A stretch of DNA of 40,784 nucleotides from Ruminococcus sp. Lineage in GTDB: Bacteria > Bacillota > Clostridia > Oscillospirales > Ruminococcaceae. Position 1 is the first letter of the stretch. Every line of letters begins with the position of its first letter. The translations under genes were made by a program, and so were the position numbers. The stretch is taken from NCBI GenBank assembly GCA_015066815.1, contig SVNR01000026.1, positions 1 through 40,784 on the forward strand, in the 5' to 3' direction. The notes below the pieces were generated by a model. That model was not told where the DNA came from, ran no database searches, and saw only the letters and a program-made list of their open reading frames with translations. Below, in pieces: positions 23,662 through 32,412 of the stretch.

Positions 23662-24939
23662 ATGGAAAAAAACATAATTATAAAAAATGTTTTTGTAGTT
23701 GATGAAAAAATAAACTCAGAAGCTTGCTGCGATATATATATAAGCAACGGAATAATTAAAAAAGTCGGAATCGCTCCGGAGGATGCTGATGCTATAGTTA
23801 TTGATGGCACAGGTCTTACGGCGTTTCCGTCTTTTTTTGATATGCATGTACATTTCAGAGATCCGGGATTTACTCATAAAGAGGATATCATAACGGGTGC
23901 TGCAGCTGCGGCTGCCGGTGGTGTAACAGGTGTTCTGTGTATGCCTAATACAAATCCTCCTGTTGATAACGAGGATACGATAAACTATATTAACAAAAAA
24001 TCAGCAGAAACCGGAATTGATGTGTTTCAGACAGCATGTATAACTTCAAAAATGAACGGAGAAAAGCTTTCTGACTTTGCCATGTACAAAAGACTCGGAG
24101 TAAAAGCGGTTTCTGATGATGGTAAACCGGTTAAAAACGCTGAGCTTATGAGACAGGCTCTTATAAATGCCGAAGAGAACGAATTGCTTCTTACATCACA
24201 TTGTGAGGATATGGACATAATAGGAAAAGGAATAATGAACAAAGGTTCCGTTTCTGAAAAACTCGGAGTTGCAGGAATGGACAGAGCTTCTGAGGACAGC
24301 ATCACAGCAAGGGAGATCGCTCTTGCAGCTGCGGCAGGAGTCAGAGTTCATATTGCTCACGTAAGCACAGAGGGAAGTATCGGTTTTATCAGAGATGCCA
24401 AAAAAAGAGGCCAGAAGGTCACATGTGAAACATGTCCGCATTATTTTATTTTCACAGATGATATGCTAAGTGCAAGAGATGCAGATTATCGTATGAATCC
24501 GCCGCTGAGAGAAAAGCGTGATGTCGAGGCTATTATCGAAGCTGTCATTGACGGGACTATAGATTGTATAGTAACAGACCATGCTCCGCATACGGCAGAG
24601 GAAAAAGCAGACTTTGAAAAAGCACCGAACGGAGTAGTAGGACTTGAAACCTCATTTGCGGCAACGCTGACTTATCTCTATCATACAGGAAAAATATCAC
24701 TTAACAGAATTTCAGAGCTTATGTCAGAAAATCCCCGTAAGCTCCTCGGAATAGAGCCTGTTTATATCAGAGAGGGCTGCAGAGCAGATATTTGTATAGC
24801 AGATATCAACAAATCATGGACAGTTGAGCCTTCGAAGCTTCACTCAAAATCTCATAACACGCTTTTTAAGGGAATAACCTTAAAGGGAAAGCCGGTTATG
24901 ACCATATCAAAGGGAAAAATAATATTTTCAGAGATCTGA
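23662..24939 (+). CDS. pyrC: Dihydroorotase
   Basis: Dihydroorotase cyclises carbamoyl-aspartate to dihydroorotate, the third step of UMP synthesis. The 425-residue length is that of class I enzymes. Metal ligands His62 and His64 lie in DMHVHFRDPG. Further motifs are MPNTNPPVDN, the second histidine in LTSHCED, IAHVST and the catalytic aspartate in VTDHAPH. GAAAGGATG lies about twelve bases before the ATG. It follows pyrR by 23 bases. A pyrB gene, whose product would supply the substrate, is not in the window. Confidence 0.96.
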   Translation: MEKNIIIKNVFVVDEKINSEACCDIYISNGIIKKVGIAPEDADAIVIDGTGLTAFPSFFDMHVHFRDPGFTHKEDIITGAAAAAAGGVTGVLCMPNTNPPVDNEDTINYINKKSAETGIDVFQTACITSKMNGEKLSDFAMYKRLGVKAVSDDGKPVKNAELMRQALINAEENELLLTSHCEDMDIIGKGIMNKGSVSEKLGVAGMDRASEDSITAREIALAAAAGVRVHIAHVSTEGSIGFIRDAKKRGQKVTCETCPHYFIFTDDMLSARDADYRMNPPLREKRDVEAIIEAVIDGTIDCIVTDHAPHTAEEKADFEKAPNGVVGLETSFAATLTYLYHTGKISLNRISELMSENPRKLLGIEPVYIREGCRADICIADINKSWTVEPSKLHSKSHNTLFKGITLKGKPVMTISKGKIIFSEI

Positions 24940-24961
24940 TTGTTTTTAGGAGGAATAAAAA

Positions 24962-25882
24962 ATGTCATTTGACAGACTTATCAAAAAAATCATAGACACA
25001 AACAACCCTACAGTAGTAGGCCTTGATCCGCTTATCGACTATGTACCGGATTTTATAAAAAACAAATATTTTATGAAATCAGACTTTACACTTGAAGCTG
25101 CATCAGAGGCGATTTTTGAGTTTAACAAAGCTATCATAGATAACATATATGATATAGTTCCTGCTATTAAGCCACAGGCAGCTTATTATGAAATGCTCGG
25201 CTGGAGAGGCGTTATGGTTATGGAAAAGACTATCAGATATGCTCAGAGCAAGGGTATGTTTGTAATGACTGACGGAAAAAGAAACGATATCGGTGCAACT
25301 ATGACAGCATATGCTACTGCACATCTTGGATGCACTCAGATCGGAGGAAACATGATCGAGGCGTTTGGTGCGGACGCTCTTACAGTAAACGGATATCTTG
25401 GAACAGACGGAATAGCTCCTTTGCTTGAGATATGTGAGAAAAAGGATAAGGGAATCTTTGTTCTTGTAAAAACCTCAAACAAGTCAAGCGGTGAGCTTCA
25501 GGATCAGAAAATAGACGGAACACCTGTTTATGCAGTAATGGGCGATATGTGTGAAAAGTGGGGCAGCGAGCAGATCGGTGAATATGGTTATTCATCTGTA
25601 GGTGCTGTTGTTGGTGCAACATATCCTGAACAGCTGACAGAACTCAGAAAGAGACTTCCGCATACTTTGTTCCTTGTTCCCGGATACGGTGCACAGGGCG
25701 GCGGCGCTGAAGGACTTAAGGGCGCATTTGACAAAAACGGACTTGGTGCTATAGTTAATTCATCAAGAGCTGTTATGTGTGCCTACAAAAAGGAAGGCTG
25801 TGACGAAAAAGATTTTGCAGGAGCTGCAAGACGTGAAGTTATCAGAATGCGTGACGATATAAACTCTGTAATCAACAAGTAA
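24962..25882 (+). CDS. pyrF: Orotidine 5'-phosphate decarboxylase (type 2)
   Basis: This enzyme decarboxylates OMP to UMP, the last step of the pathway. At 306 residues it belongs to the longer type 2 subfamily. The active-site stretch TDGKRNDIGATM holds the catalytic Asp104/Lys106/Asp109 group (DxKxxD), and the phosphate-binding end has PGYGAQGGGAEG. An AGGAGG precedes the ATG. It stands out of pathway order, directly after pyrC and before the carA-carB pair, as is common in clostridial pyr operons. Confidence 0.95.
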   Translation: MSFDRLIKKIIDTNNPTVVGLDPLIDYVPDFIKNKYFMKSDFTLEAASEAIFEFNKAIIDNIYDIVPAIKPQAAYYEMLGWRGVMVMEKTIRYAQSKGMFVMTDGKRNDIGATMTAYATAHLGCTQIGGNMIEAFGADALTVNGYLGTDGIAPLLEICEKKDKGIFVLVKTSNKSSGELQDQKIDGTPVYAVMGDMCEKWGSEQIGEYGYSSVGAVVGATYPEQLTELRKRLPHTLFLVPGYGAQGGGAEGLKGAFDKNGLGAIVNSSRAVMCAYKKEGCDEKDFAGAARREVIRMRDDINSVINK

Positions 25883-25904
25883 GTTTTTGAAGGGAACTGA
25901 TACA

Positions 25905-27005
25905 ATGTCGTTATTTAATAAAAGCGAAAAGGCTTATCTTCTGCTTGAGGACGGAACGATCCTTGAGGGACGGTCATTTGGTGCAAAGGGTACAGTAATC
26001 GGCGAGGTTGTTTTTACAACAGGAATGACAGGTTATCAGGAAACACTGACAGATCCGAGTTATTACGGACAGATAGTAATTCAGACGTTTCCGCTTATTG
26101 GTAACTACGGCGTAAATAGTGAGGATTTTGAATCTGAAAAATCATATATGAGCGGATATGTTGTCCGTGAATGGTGCAATACACCTTCAAACTTTCGTTC
26201 TGAGGGCGATATCGACAGTTTTATAAATAATCAGAATATAATCGGTATACATTCCGTTGATACAAGAAGCCTGACGAGGAAAATAAGAGAATACGGTGTA
26301 ATGAACGGTATGATAACAACTGAAAATGTTCATGAGAAGAAAGATGAGCTTATGAAGCTTGTCAAGGCATTCAGTATAAAAGATGCAGTTAGAAACGTTT
26401 CGATTAAAGAAAAAAAGGAATACAAGGCTGAAAACAGTAAATACAAAGTAGTATTGATCGATCTGGGCTACAAGCGTAATATTCGTCAGGAGTTATTAAA
26501 AAGAGGCTGCGATGTAATAGTTGTTCCGGACAGAACTACTGCCGAAGAAATCAAAGCACTTGCTCCCGATGGGATAATGTTTTCAAACGGCCCCGGAGAT
26601 CCGGCAGAAAACATACAGGTTATAGAAAACGCAGCAATGATAAGCAAGCTTGGAATCCCTGTTTTCGGAATATGTATGGGACATCAGATAATGGCGCTTG
26701 CACATGGTGCAAGAACTGAAAAACTAAAATATGGTCATCGCGGTGCAAATCAGCCTGTTATTGATCTAAAACTTGATAAAACCTTTGTGACCAGTCAGAA
26801 CCATGGATATGCTGTTGTAAACGACAGTGTAGACACGGATATTGCTGAAGTGTCACATATAAACGCAAACGATAAGACCTGCGAAGGTATCAGATATAAA
26901 AACATAAAAGCTTTTACGGTTCAGTTTCATCCTGAGGCTCATGGCGGGCCGCTTGATACAGCATACTTGTTTGATGAGTTTATAAAGTTAATGGAGGAAA
27001 AGTAA
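25905..27005 (+). CDS. carA: Carbamoyl-phosphate synthase small (glutaminase) subunit
   Basis: CarA hydrolyses glutamine and channels ammonia to CarB. The 366-residue protein has an N-terminal CPSase domain (TTGMTGYQETLTDPSYYGQI) and a class I glutamine amidotransferase domain with the nucleophile Cys257 in GICMGHQ and the His/Glu pair in FHPEAHGGP. Start: a TTG at 25887 opens the frame, but AAGGGA followed by the ATG at 25905 gives the normal N-terminus and spacing. Its stop touches the carB start codon (TAA then ATG), which suits equal production of the two subunits. Because it lies in the pyr operon it is probably the pyrimidine-controlled enzyme (pyrAA); an arginine-specific copy might exist elsewhere. 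Confidence 0.97.
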   Translation: MSLFNKSEKAYLLLEDGTILEGRSFGAKGTVIGEVVFTTGMTGYQETLTDPSYYGQIVIQTFPLIGNYGVNSEDFESEKSYMSGYVVREWCNTPSNFRSEGDIDSFINNQNIIGIHSVDTRSLTRKIREYGVMNGMITTENVHEKKDELMKLVKAFSIKDAVRNVSIKEKKEYKAENSKYKVVLIDLGYKRNIRQELLKRGCDVIVVPDRTTAEEIKALAPDGIMFSNGPGDPAENIQVIENAAMISKLGIPVFGICMGHQIMALAHGARTEKLKYGHRGANQPVIDLKLDKTFVTSQNHGYAVVNDSVDTDIAEVSHINANDKTCEGIRYKNIKAFTVQFHPEAHGGPLDTAYLFDEFIKLMEEK

Positions 27006-30000
27006 ATGCCGTTAAGAAAAGACATAAAAAAGGTTTTGGTGATCGGTTCCGGACCTATAGTAATAGGACAGGCTGCGGAATTTGATTATGCGGGAACACA
27101 GGCGTGTCGTGCTCTTAAACAAGAGGGGCTTGAAGTAATACTTGTGAACTCCAATCCGGCGACTATCATGACTGACAAGGCAATGGCGGATAAAATATAT
27201 ATCGAGCCGCTTACTCTTGACGTTCTGAAAAGAATAATAAAAATGGAAAAGCCGGATAGTCTTTTGTCTACTCTCGGAGGACAGACAGGACTCACTCTTT
27301 CGATGCAGCTTGCAAAAGAAGGTTTTCTTGAGGAGCACGATGTAAAGCTTCTTGGCGCAGATCCTCTTACTATTCATAAAGCAGAAGACAGACAAGCCTT
27401 CAAGGATACTATGGAAAAAATAGGAGAACCTTGTATTCCGTCAAAGGTAGTTGAAGATATAGATGCATCTGTGGCGTTTGCAGAAGAAATAGGCTATCCG
27501 GTAATTGTAAGACCTGCGTTTACTCTTGGCGGTACAGGCGGAGGTATAGCAAACAACGAAGATGAGTTAAGGGATATAGCTAAAAACGGACTTCGTCTGT
27601 CGCCGATTACTCAGATACTTGTAGAGAAGTGCATAAGCGGCTGGAAAGAGATAGAGTTTGAAGTTATCCGTGACCGCAAAGACAATGTTATAACAGTTTG
27701 TTCGATGGAAAACTTTGATCCGGTCGGAGTACACACCGGTGACAGTATAGTTATCGCTCCTGCTGTTACACTTACAGATCGTGAATACCAGATGCTAAGA
27801 ACAGCAGCCATAAATATTATTTCTGAGCTTAAGGTAGAAGGAGGCTGTAACTGTCAGTTTGCCCTTCATCCTACTTCATATGAATACAGTGTTATAGAAG
27901 TAAACCCAAGAGTTTCACGTTCATCTGCACTTGCTTCAAAGGCTACAGGATATCCTATAGCCAAGGTTGCTGCAAAGATAGCGATAGGATATACACTTGA
28001 TGAGATAATAAATCAGGTAACCGGAAAAACCTATGCATGTTTTGAACCGGCACTTGATTACGTTGTTGTAAAGTTCCCTAAGTGGGCGTTTGATAAGTTT
28101 GTATATGCCAAAAGAACACTCGGTACACAGATGAAGGCTACCGGTGAAGTAATGGCTATAGGCACAAGCTTTGAACAGGCTATTATGAAGGCTGTAAGAT
28201 CCATAGAGCTTGGTATAGATTCCATGAATCTTAAAAAGCTTGAAGATCTTACTACAGAAGAGCTACTTGAAAAGCTTGATACTGTAGATGACGAGCGTTC
28301 TTTCCAGGTCTATGAAGCTCTTAAAAGAGGAATTACGGTAGATCGTATTCATGAGATCACTATGATAGACAAGTGGTTTCTCAATAAACTTCTCAATATG
28401 GTTGAACTGGAAAAATGGCTTGCAGATGGTGAGCTTACTGAAGAAAAGTATCTTACTGCAAAAAGATACGGATATCTTGACAGTACGATCGAGAGAATGA
28501 GCGGACAGAAGTGCCCTGTTCATAAGAGTGCTGTATTTAAAATGGTTGATACCTGTGCAGGAGAGTTCAAAGCAGAAACACCATATTTTTATTCGACCTT
28601 TGATGATGAGAACGAGGCAAAGCAGTTTATAGAAAGAACTGATACAGGAAAGAAAAAGGTAATAGTTTTTGGTTCAGGTCCTATTCGTATAGGCCAGGGT
28701 ATAGAGTTTGACTATTGTTCAGTGCATTGTGTATGGACTCTCAAGGAGCTCGGATACGAGGCTGTTATCTGTAACAACAATCCTGAAACTGTTTCTACAG
28801 ACTTTGATACAGGTGACAGACTTTACTTTGATCCGCTTACACGTGAGGATGTAGAGGCGATCATTGAAACTGAGAAGCCATATGGTGTAGTAGTTCAGTT
28901 CGGAGGACAGACTGCGATAAAGCTTACAAAGCATCTTTCTGATATGGGAGTAAACATTCTCGGAACATCTGCAGACAGCATTGATGCTGCTGAAGACAGA
29001 GAGAGGTTTGACGAGATACTTGAAAAATGCGGTATTCCACGTCCGCAGGGACATACGGTAATGACAACAGAGGAAGCTATAAAGGCAGCAGATTCTCTTG
29101 GATATCCTGTTCTTATGAGGCCGTCATATGTTCTTGGCGGTCAGAACATGATTATTGCTCATTCTGAAAAGGATATAGTTGAGTACATGGGAATTATCAC
29201 AAGAACAATGATTGAAAACCCTGTACTTATTGACAAGTATATGATGGGTACTGAGGTAGAGGTTGACGCAATATGTGATGGAAAAGATTTTCTTATTCCG
29301 GGTATTATGGAGCATATTGAGCGAGCAGGAGTTCATTCAGGAGACTCTATATCAGTATATCCGGCTCAGACATTATCCGGAAAAATCCGTGAAACAATAG
29401 TTGAGTACACACGAAGACTTGCACTTGAGCTTGACGTTATAGGACTTGTAAATATTCAGTATGTAGTTTACAATAACGAGGTTTATGTTATAGAAGTAAA
29501 TCCCCGTTCTTCACGAACAGTTCCGTATATAAGCAAGGTTACAGGTATACCTATGGTTGACCTTGCAACAAAGATAATGTTCGGGGCAACTCTTAAGGAG
29601 CTCGGCTATGAAAGCGGATTGTATCCGGAGGGTGAATATGTGGCAGTAAAGGTTCCGGTGTTCAGCTTTGAAAAGCTTCACGATGTTGATACTATGCTCG
29701 GACCTGAAATGAAGTCTACAGGTGAGTGCCTTGGTATAGCAAGAACTTTTGAGGACGCGCTGCTCAAGGGACTTGTAGCTGCGGGCTTTGATCTGAAAAA
29801 AAAAGGCGGAGTATTTATTACAGTTCGTGACACGGATAAGCAGGAAATAATATCAGTAGCAGACAAGTTTTCACAGATGGGCTTTGAGCTTTACGGTACA
29901 GCAGGTACTGCAAGTGTTCTTAACAGAAATATGATAGCAACAAATCAGGTGAATCGTGTTTCAGAGGCAGAGCCGAATGTCATAAATCTTCTTGAGAGCG

Positions 30001-30197
30001 GAAAAATCAACTACATGATATCCACTTCAGAAAAAGGACGTATGCCTGCAAGAGACAGTGTTAAGATGCGCCGTAAGTCTGTAGAACGTTCAATATGCTC
30101 GCTGACCGCAGTAGATACGGCAAAGGCTCTGGCAAATGTTCTTCAGTCAAACAGAACAATAGATGATGCAGAGCTTGTTGATATAACAAAAATTTAA
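27006..30197 (+). CDS. carB: Carbamoyl-phosphate synthase large subunit
   Basis: CarB makes carbamoyl phosphate from bicarbonate, ammonia and two ATP, feeding pyrimidine and arginine synthesis. The 1063-residue protein shows the tandem duplication of the family. The first half begins GSGPIVIGQAAEFDYAGTQA and the second, near residue 555, GSGPIRIGQGIEFDYCSVHC. Each half has an ATP-grasp domain (EVNPRVSRSSALASKATGYP and EVNPRSSRTVPYISKVTGIP). An allosteric MGS-like domain occupies the last 130 residues or so. GGAGGA lies inside the end of carA. A 79-base gap with a hairpin separates it from pyrK. Confidence 0.98.
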   Translation: MPLRKDIKKVLVIGSGPIVIGQAAEFDYAGTQACRALKQEGLEVILVNSNPATIMTDKAMADKIYIEPLTLDVLKRIIKMEKPDSLLSTLGGQTGLTLSMQLAKEGFLEEHDVKLLGADPLTIHKAEDRQAFKDTMEKIGEPCIPSKVVEDIDASVAFAEEIGYPVIVRPAFTLGGTGGGIANNEDELRDIAKNGLRLSPITQILVEKCISGWKEIEFEVIRDRKDNVITVCSMENFDPVGVHTGDSIVIAPAVTLTDREYQMLRTAAINIISELKVEGGCNCQFALHPTSYEYSVIEVNPRVSRSSALASKATGYPIAKVAAKIAIGYTLDEIINQVTGKTYACFEPALDYVVVKFPKWAFDKFVYAKRTLGTQMKATGEVMAIGTSFEQAIMKAVRSIELGIDSMNLKKLEDLTTEELLEKLDTVDDERSFQVYEALKRGITVDRIHEITMIDKWFLNKLLNMVELEKWLADGELTEEKYLTAKRYGYLDSTIERMSGQKCPVHKSAVFKMVDTCAGEFKAETPYFYSTFDDENEAKQFIERTDTGKKKVIVFGSGPIRIGQGIEFDYCSVHCVWTLKELGYEAVICNNNPETVSTDFDTGDRLYFDPLTREDVEAIIETEKPYGVVVQFGGQTAIKLTKHLSDMGVNILGTSADSIDAAEDRERFDEILEKCGIPRPQGHTVMTTEEAIKAADSLGYPVLMRPSYVLGGQNMIIAHSEKDIVEYMGIITRTMIENPVLIDKYMMGTEVEVDAICDGKDFLIPGIMEHIERAGVHSGDSISVYPAQTLSGKIRETIVEYTRRLALELDVIGLVNIQYVVYNNEVYVIEVNPRSSRTVPYISKVTGIPMVDLATKIMFGATLKELGYESGLYPEGEYVAVKVPVFSFEKLHDVDTMLGPEMKSTGECLGIARTFEDALLKGLVAAGFDLKKKGGVFITVRDTDKQEIISVADKFSQMGFELYGTAGTASVLNRNMIATNQVNRVSEAEPNVINLLESGKINYMISTSEKGRMPARDSVKMRRKSVERSICSLTAVDTAKALANVLQSNRTIDDAELVDITKI

Positions 30198-30221
30198 AAG
30201 ACATTAATAAAAAGAAAGTAT

Positions 30222-30244
30222 CCGCCGTATAAAAAATACGGTGG
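30222..30244 (+). other. Hairpin between carB and pyrK
   Basis: CCGCCGTAT (30222-30230) pairs with ATACGGTGG (30236-30244), nine pairs with one G-U, over an A-rich 5-base loop. No T run follows, so it is not a terminator. It may be a processing or stabilising element that separates the 5' and 3' halves of the operon mRNA. Confidence 0.55.
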
Positions 30245-30276
30245 AGCCTTCGTTCAGTAAAAGGAATGGAAAGATT

Positions 30277-31041
30277 ATGAAATACACACAGGGAAAATAT
30301 CTCTTGCTTGAAAAAAACACTCTTGCAAGACAGATATATGACTTTACTATACTATGTCCTGATATTGCTGCTGTGGCATCGATAGGACAGTTTGTAAACA
30401 TTCTTCCTCAGGGACATACTCTCAGAAGACCTATATCTATATGCGATATAGATAAGGAAAAGGGAACTATAAGAATAGTTTTCATGGCAAAGGGCGAGGG
30501 AACGCTTAAGCTCGCTGATACTCCGAAGGGAGCGAATCTTGATATGGTAGGCCCTCTCGGACATGGATTTACTGTAAGTGATTCTTCTGAAAAGGTTATC
30601 ATAACAGGTGGAGGTATAGGCGTTCCACCGCTTCTTCCGCTGGCTCGTCATTACGGAAAAAACGCTGTTGTTATTCTGGGCTTCAGAAGTGCTGATGCAG
30701 TTATACTCAGGCAGGATTTTGAGGCGACAGGAGCAAAAGTAATAGTTTGTACAGATGACGGTACAGCTGGTGAACACGGTATGGTCACTGCTCCGCTTTC
30801 CAGAGAGATAACAGGTGTCAGCAGAGTTTTTGCGTGCGGTCCTATTCCTATGCTCAAGGCTATTGCTTCTGTTTCAGAGCAGAACAATGTTCCGTGTCAG
30901 GTATCGCTTGAAGAAAGAATGGGCTGCGGTGTCGGAGCATGTCTTGTATGTGCGTGCAAGGTAAAGAAAAACGGTGATGAACATTTTGGACATGTATGCA
31001 AGGATGGTCCTGTGTTTGATTCTGAGGAGGTAATCTGGTAA
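30277..31041 (+). CDS. pyrK: Dihydroorotate dehydrogenase B electron-transfer subunit
   Basis: PyrK carries FAD and a 2Fe-2S cluster and passes electrons from dihydroorotate oxidation to NAD+. The 254-residue protein has a ferredoxin-reductase FAD domain with RRPISICDID (residues about 49-58), an NAD domain with GGGIGVPPLLPLA, and a C-terminal cluster-binding region with four cysteines in MGCGVGACLVCACKV and HVCKDGP. The frame is open upstream to a GTG at 30241, but that overlaps the hairpin and lacks a ribosome binding site. The ATG at 30277 after AAAGGAATGGAAAG gives the usual N-terminus. It overlaps nothing and ends one base before pyrD. Confidence 0.95.
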   Translation: MKYTQGKYLLLEKNTLARQIYDFTILCPDIAAVASIGQFVNILPQGHTLRRPISICDIDKEKGTIRIVFMAKGEGTLKLADTPKGANLDMVGPLGHGFTVSDSSEKVIITGGGIGVPPLLPLARHYGKNAVVILGFRSADAVILRQDFEATGAKVIVCTDDGTAGEHGMVTAPLSREITGVSRVFACGPIPMLKAIASVSEQNNVPCQVSLEERMGCGVGACLVCACKVKKNGDEHFGHVCKDGPVFDSEEVIW

Positions 31042-31042
31042 A

Positions 31043-31954
31043 ATGTCTGATTTATCTGTAAAAATAGCCGGAGTAGAGTTTAAAAACCCGGTTATTCCAG
31101 CATCCGGAGTGTTCGGATACGGAAGAGAGTATGAAGAGTTTTATCCGCTTTCTAAGCTTGGCGGAATATCTACAAAAGGAACTACCGGTCAGAAGAGAAA
31201 CGGAAATCTTTCACCAAGAATTGCTGAAACTCCTATGGGTATGCTTAACTCTGTAGGACTTCAGAATCCCGGAATAGATAAGTTCATAAGTGATGAGCTT
31301 CCTAACCTTATGCAGAAGGATACTGTAATCATTGCAAATATTGCAGGATCAACTCCTGAAGAATGTGCAGAGGTTGCCACAAAGCTTGATAATACTGATG
31401 TTCATATGATAGAGCTCAACATATCATGTCCTAACGTAAAGCAGGGAGGAGCAGCATTCGGAGTATCATGTGAAGGTGCTGCGTCTGTAACATCAATAGT
31501 AAGAAAGGCTACTAAAAAACCTCTTATTGTAAAGCTTTCACCAAACGTAACAGATATAGCTTCAATAGCTAAGGCAGTTGAAGCCGAGGGTGCTGATGCA
31601 CTTTCACTTATAAACACTATTCTTGGTATGAGAATAGATATCAATACGGGAAGACCTGTACTTAAGAATAACTGCGGAGGTCTTTCAGGTCCTGCAGTAT
31701 TTCCTATAGCTGTTCGCATGGTATGGCAGACTGCAAATGCAGTAAGTATTCCGGTTATAGGTATGGGAGGAATATCATCCGGTGCTGATGCTGTGGAAAT
31801 GATGATGGCAGGCGCTTCTGCTGTTCAGGTAGGAGCCGCTGTAATAACAAATCCCTATGCACCGATCAATATCATAGATGAAATGAACGATATACTTGAC
31901 AAAAAAGGCATAAAGTCCGTAAAGGATATTATCGGTTCTGTAGTTCCGTGGTAA
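31043..31954 (+). CDS. pyrD: Dihydroorotate dehydrogenase B, catalytic subunit
   Basis: This is the FMN subunit of the NAD+-dependent class 1B enzyme, which converts dihydroorotate to orotate in the cytosol. The 303-residue TIM barrel begins LSVKIAGVEFKNPVIPASGV. The active-site base is Cys129 in ELNISCPNVKQGG, with LIVKLSPNVTDI and the FMN phosphate site IPVIGMGGISSG. Cysteine rather than serine as base, and pyrK next door, mark class 1B. Ribosome binding site GAGG lies inside the end of pyrK. It is the last pyrimidine gene; pyrE is not in the window. Confidence 0.97.
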   Translation: MSDLSVKIAGVEFKNPVIPASGVFGYGREYEEFYPLSKLGGISTKGTTGQKRNGNLSPRIAETPMGMLNSVGLQNPGIDKFISDELPNLMQKDTVIIANIAGSTPEECAEVATKLDNTDVHMIELNISCPNVKQGGAAFGVSCEGAASVTSIVRKATKKPLIVKLSPNVTDIASIAKAVEAEGADALSLINTILGMRIDINTGRPVLKNNCGGLSGPAVFPIAVRMVWQTANAVSIPVIGMGGISSGADAVEMMMAGASAVQVGAAVITNPYAPINIIDEMNDILDKKGIKSVKDIIGSVVPW

Positions 31955-31973
31955 AATGAAAGGAAAATCTCTG

Positions 31974-32393
31974 ATGAAAATAATGTCGGTTGATTTTGGT
32001 GATTCCAGAACAGGGCTTGCCATATGTGACAAATCCGAATTTCTTGCATCTCCTGCAGGTGTAATAGAAGAAAAGGATTTTGAAAGATGCATCCGCAGGG
32101 TAGCTGATGCTGCTATAGAAAAGGGTGCAGAAGAAATAATAGTTGGTTTTCCTAAAAACATGAACAATACAATAGGCGAACGTGCACAAAAATGTGAACT
32201 GTTCGCTCAGAAGCTGTCTGAATTAGTTGAAGTTCCGGTTAAGCTCTGGGATGAAAGAAGTACAACAGTTTCAGCACATTATTATCTGAATCAGACAAAT
32301 ACAAGAGGAAAAAAGCGTAAAGCTGTTGTTGATGCAGTTGCAGCAACAATTATTCTCGAAAGCTATATGGGATTCAGAAAAAACTCAAACTGA
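31974..32393 (+). CDS. ruvX: RuvX/YqgF family Holliday-junction resolvase-like nuclease
   Basis: YqgF/RuvX proteins have an RNase H fold; they are implicated in 16S rRNA 5'-end maturation and in recombination. The 139-residue protein has MSVDFGDSRTGLA with the first active-site aspartate, IIVGFPKNMNNTIGERA, the conserved LWDERSTT with the Glu, and a C-terminal KKRKAVVDAVAATIILE with another Asp. An ATG at 31956 opens the frame, but AAAGGA then lies before the ATG at 31974, which starts the family homology. It follows pyrD by 19 bases, so it is probably read on the pyr mRNA although unrelated to pyrimidines. Confidence 0.92.
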   Translation: MKIMSVDFGDSRTGLAICDKSEFLASPAGVIEEKDFERCIRRVADAAIEKGAEEIIVGFPKNMNNTIGERAQKCELFAQKLSELVEVPVKLWDERSTTVSAHYYLNQTNTRGKKRKAVVDAVAATIILESYMGFRKNSN

Positions 32394-32412
32394 TTTTAAG
32401 AGGGAAAGTAAT

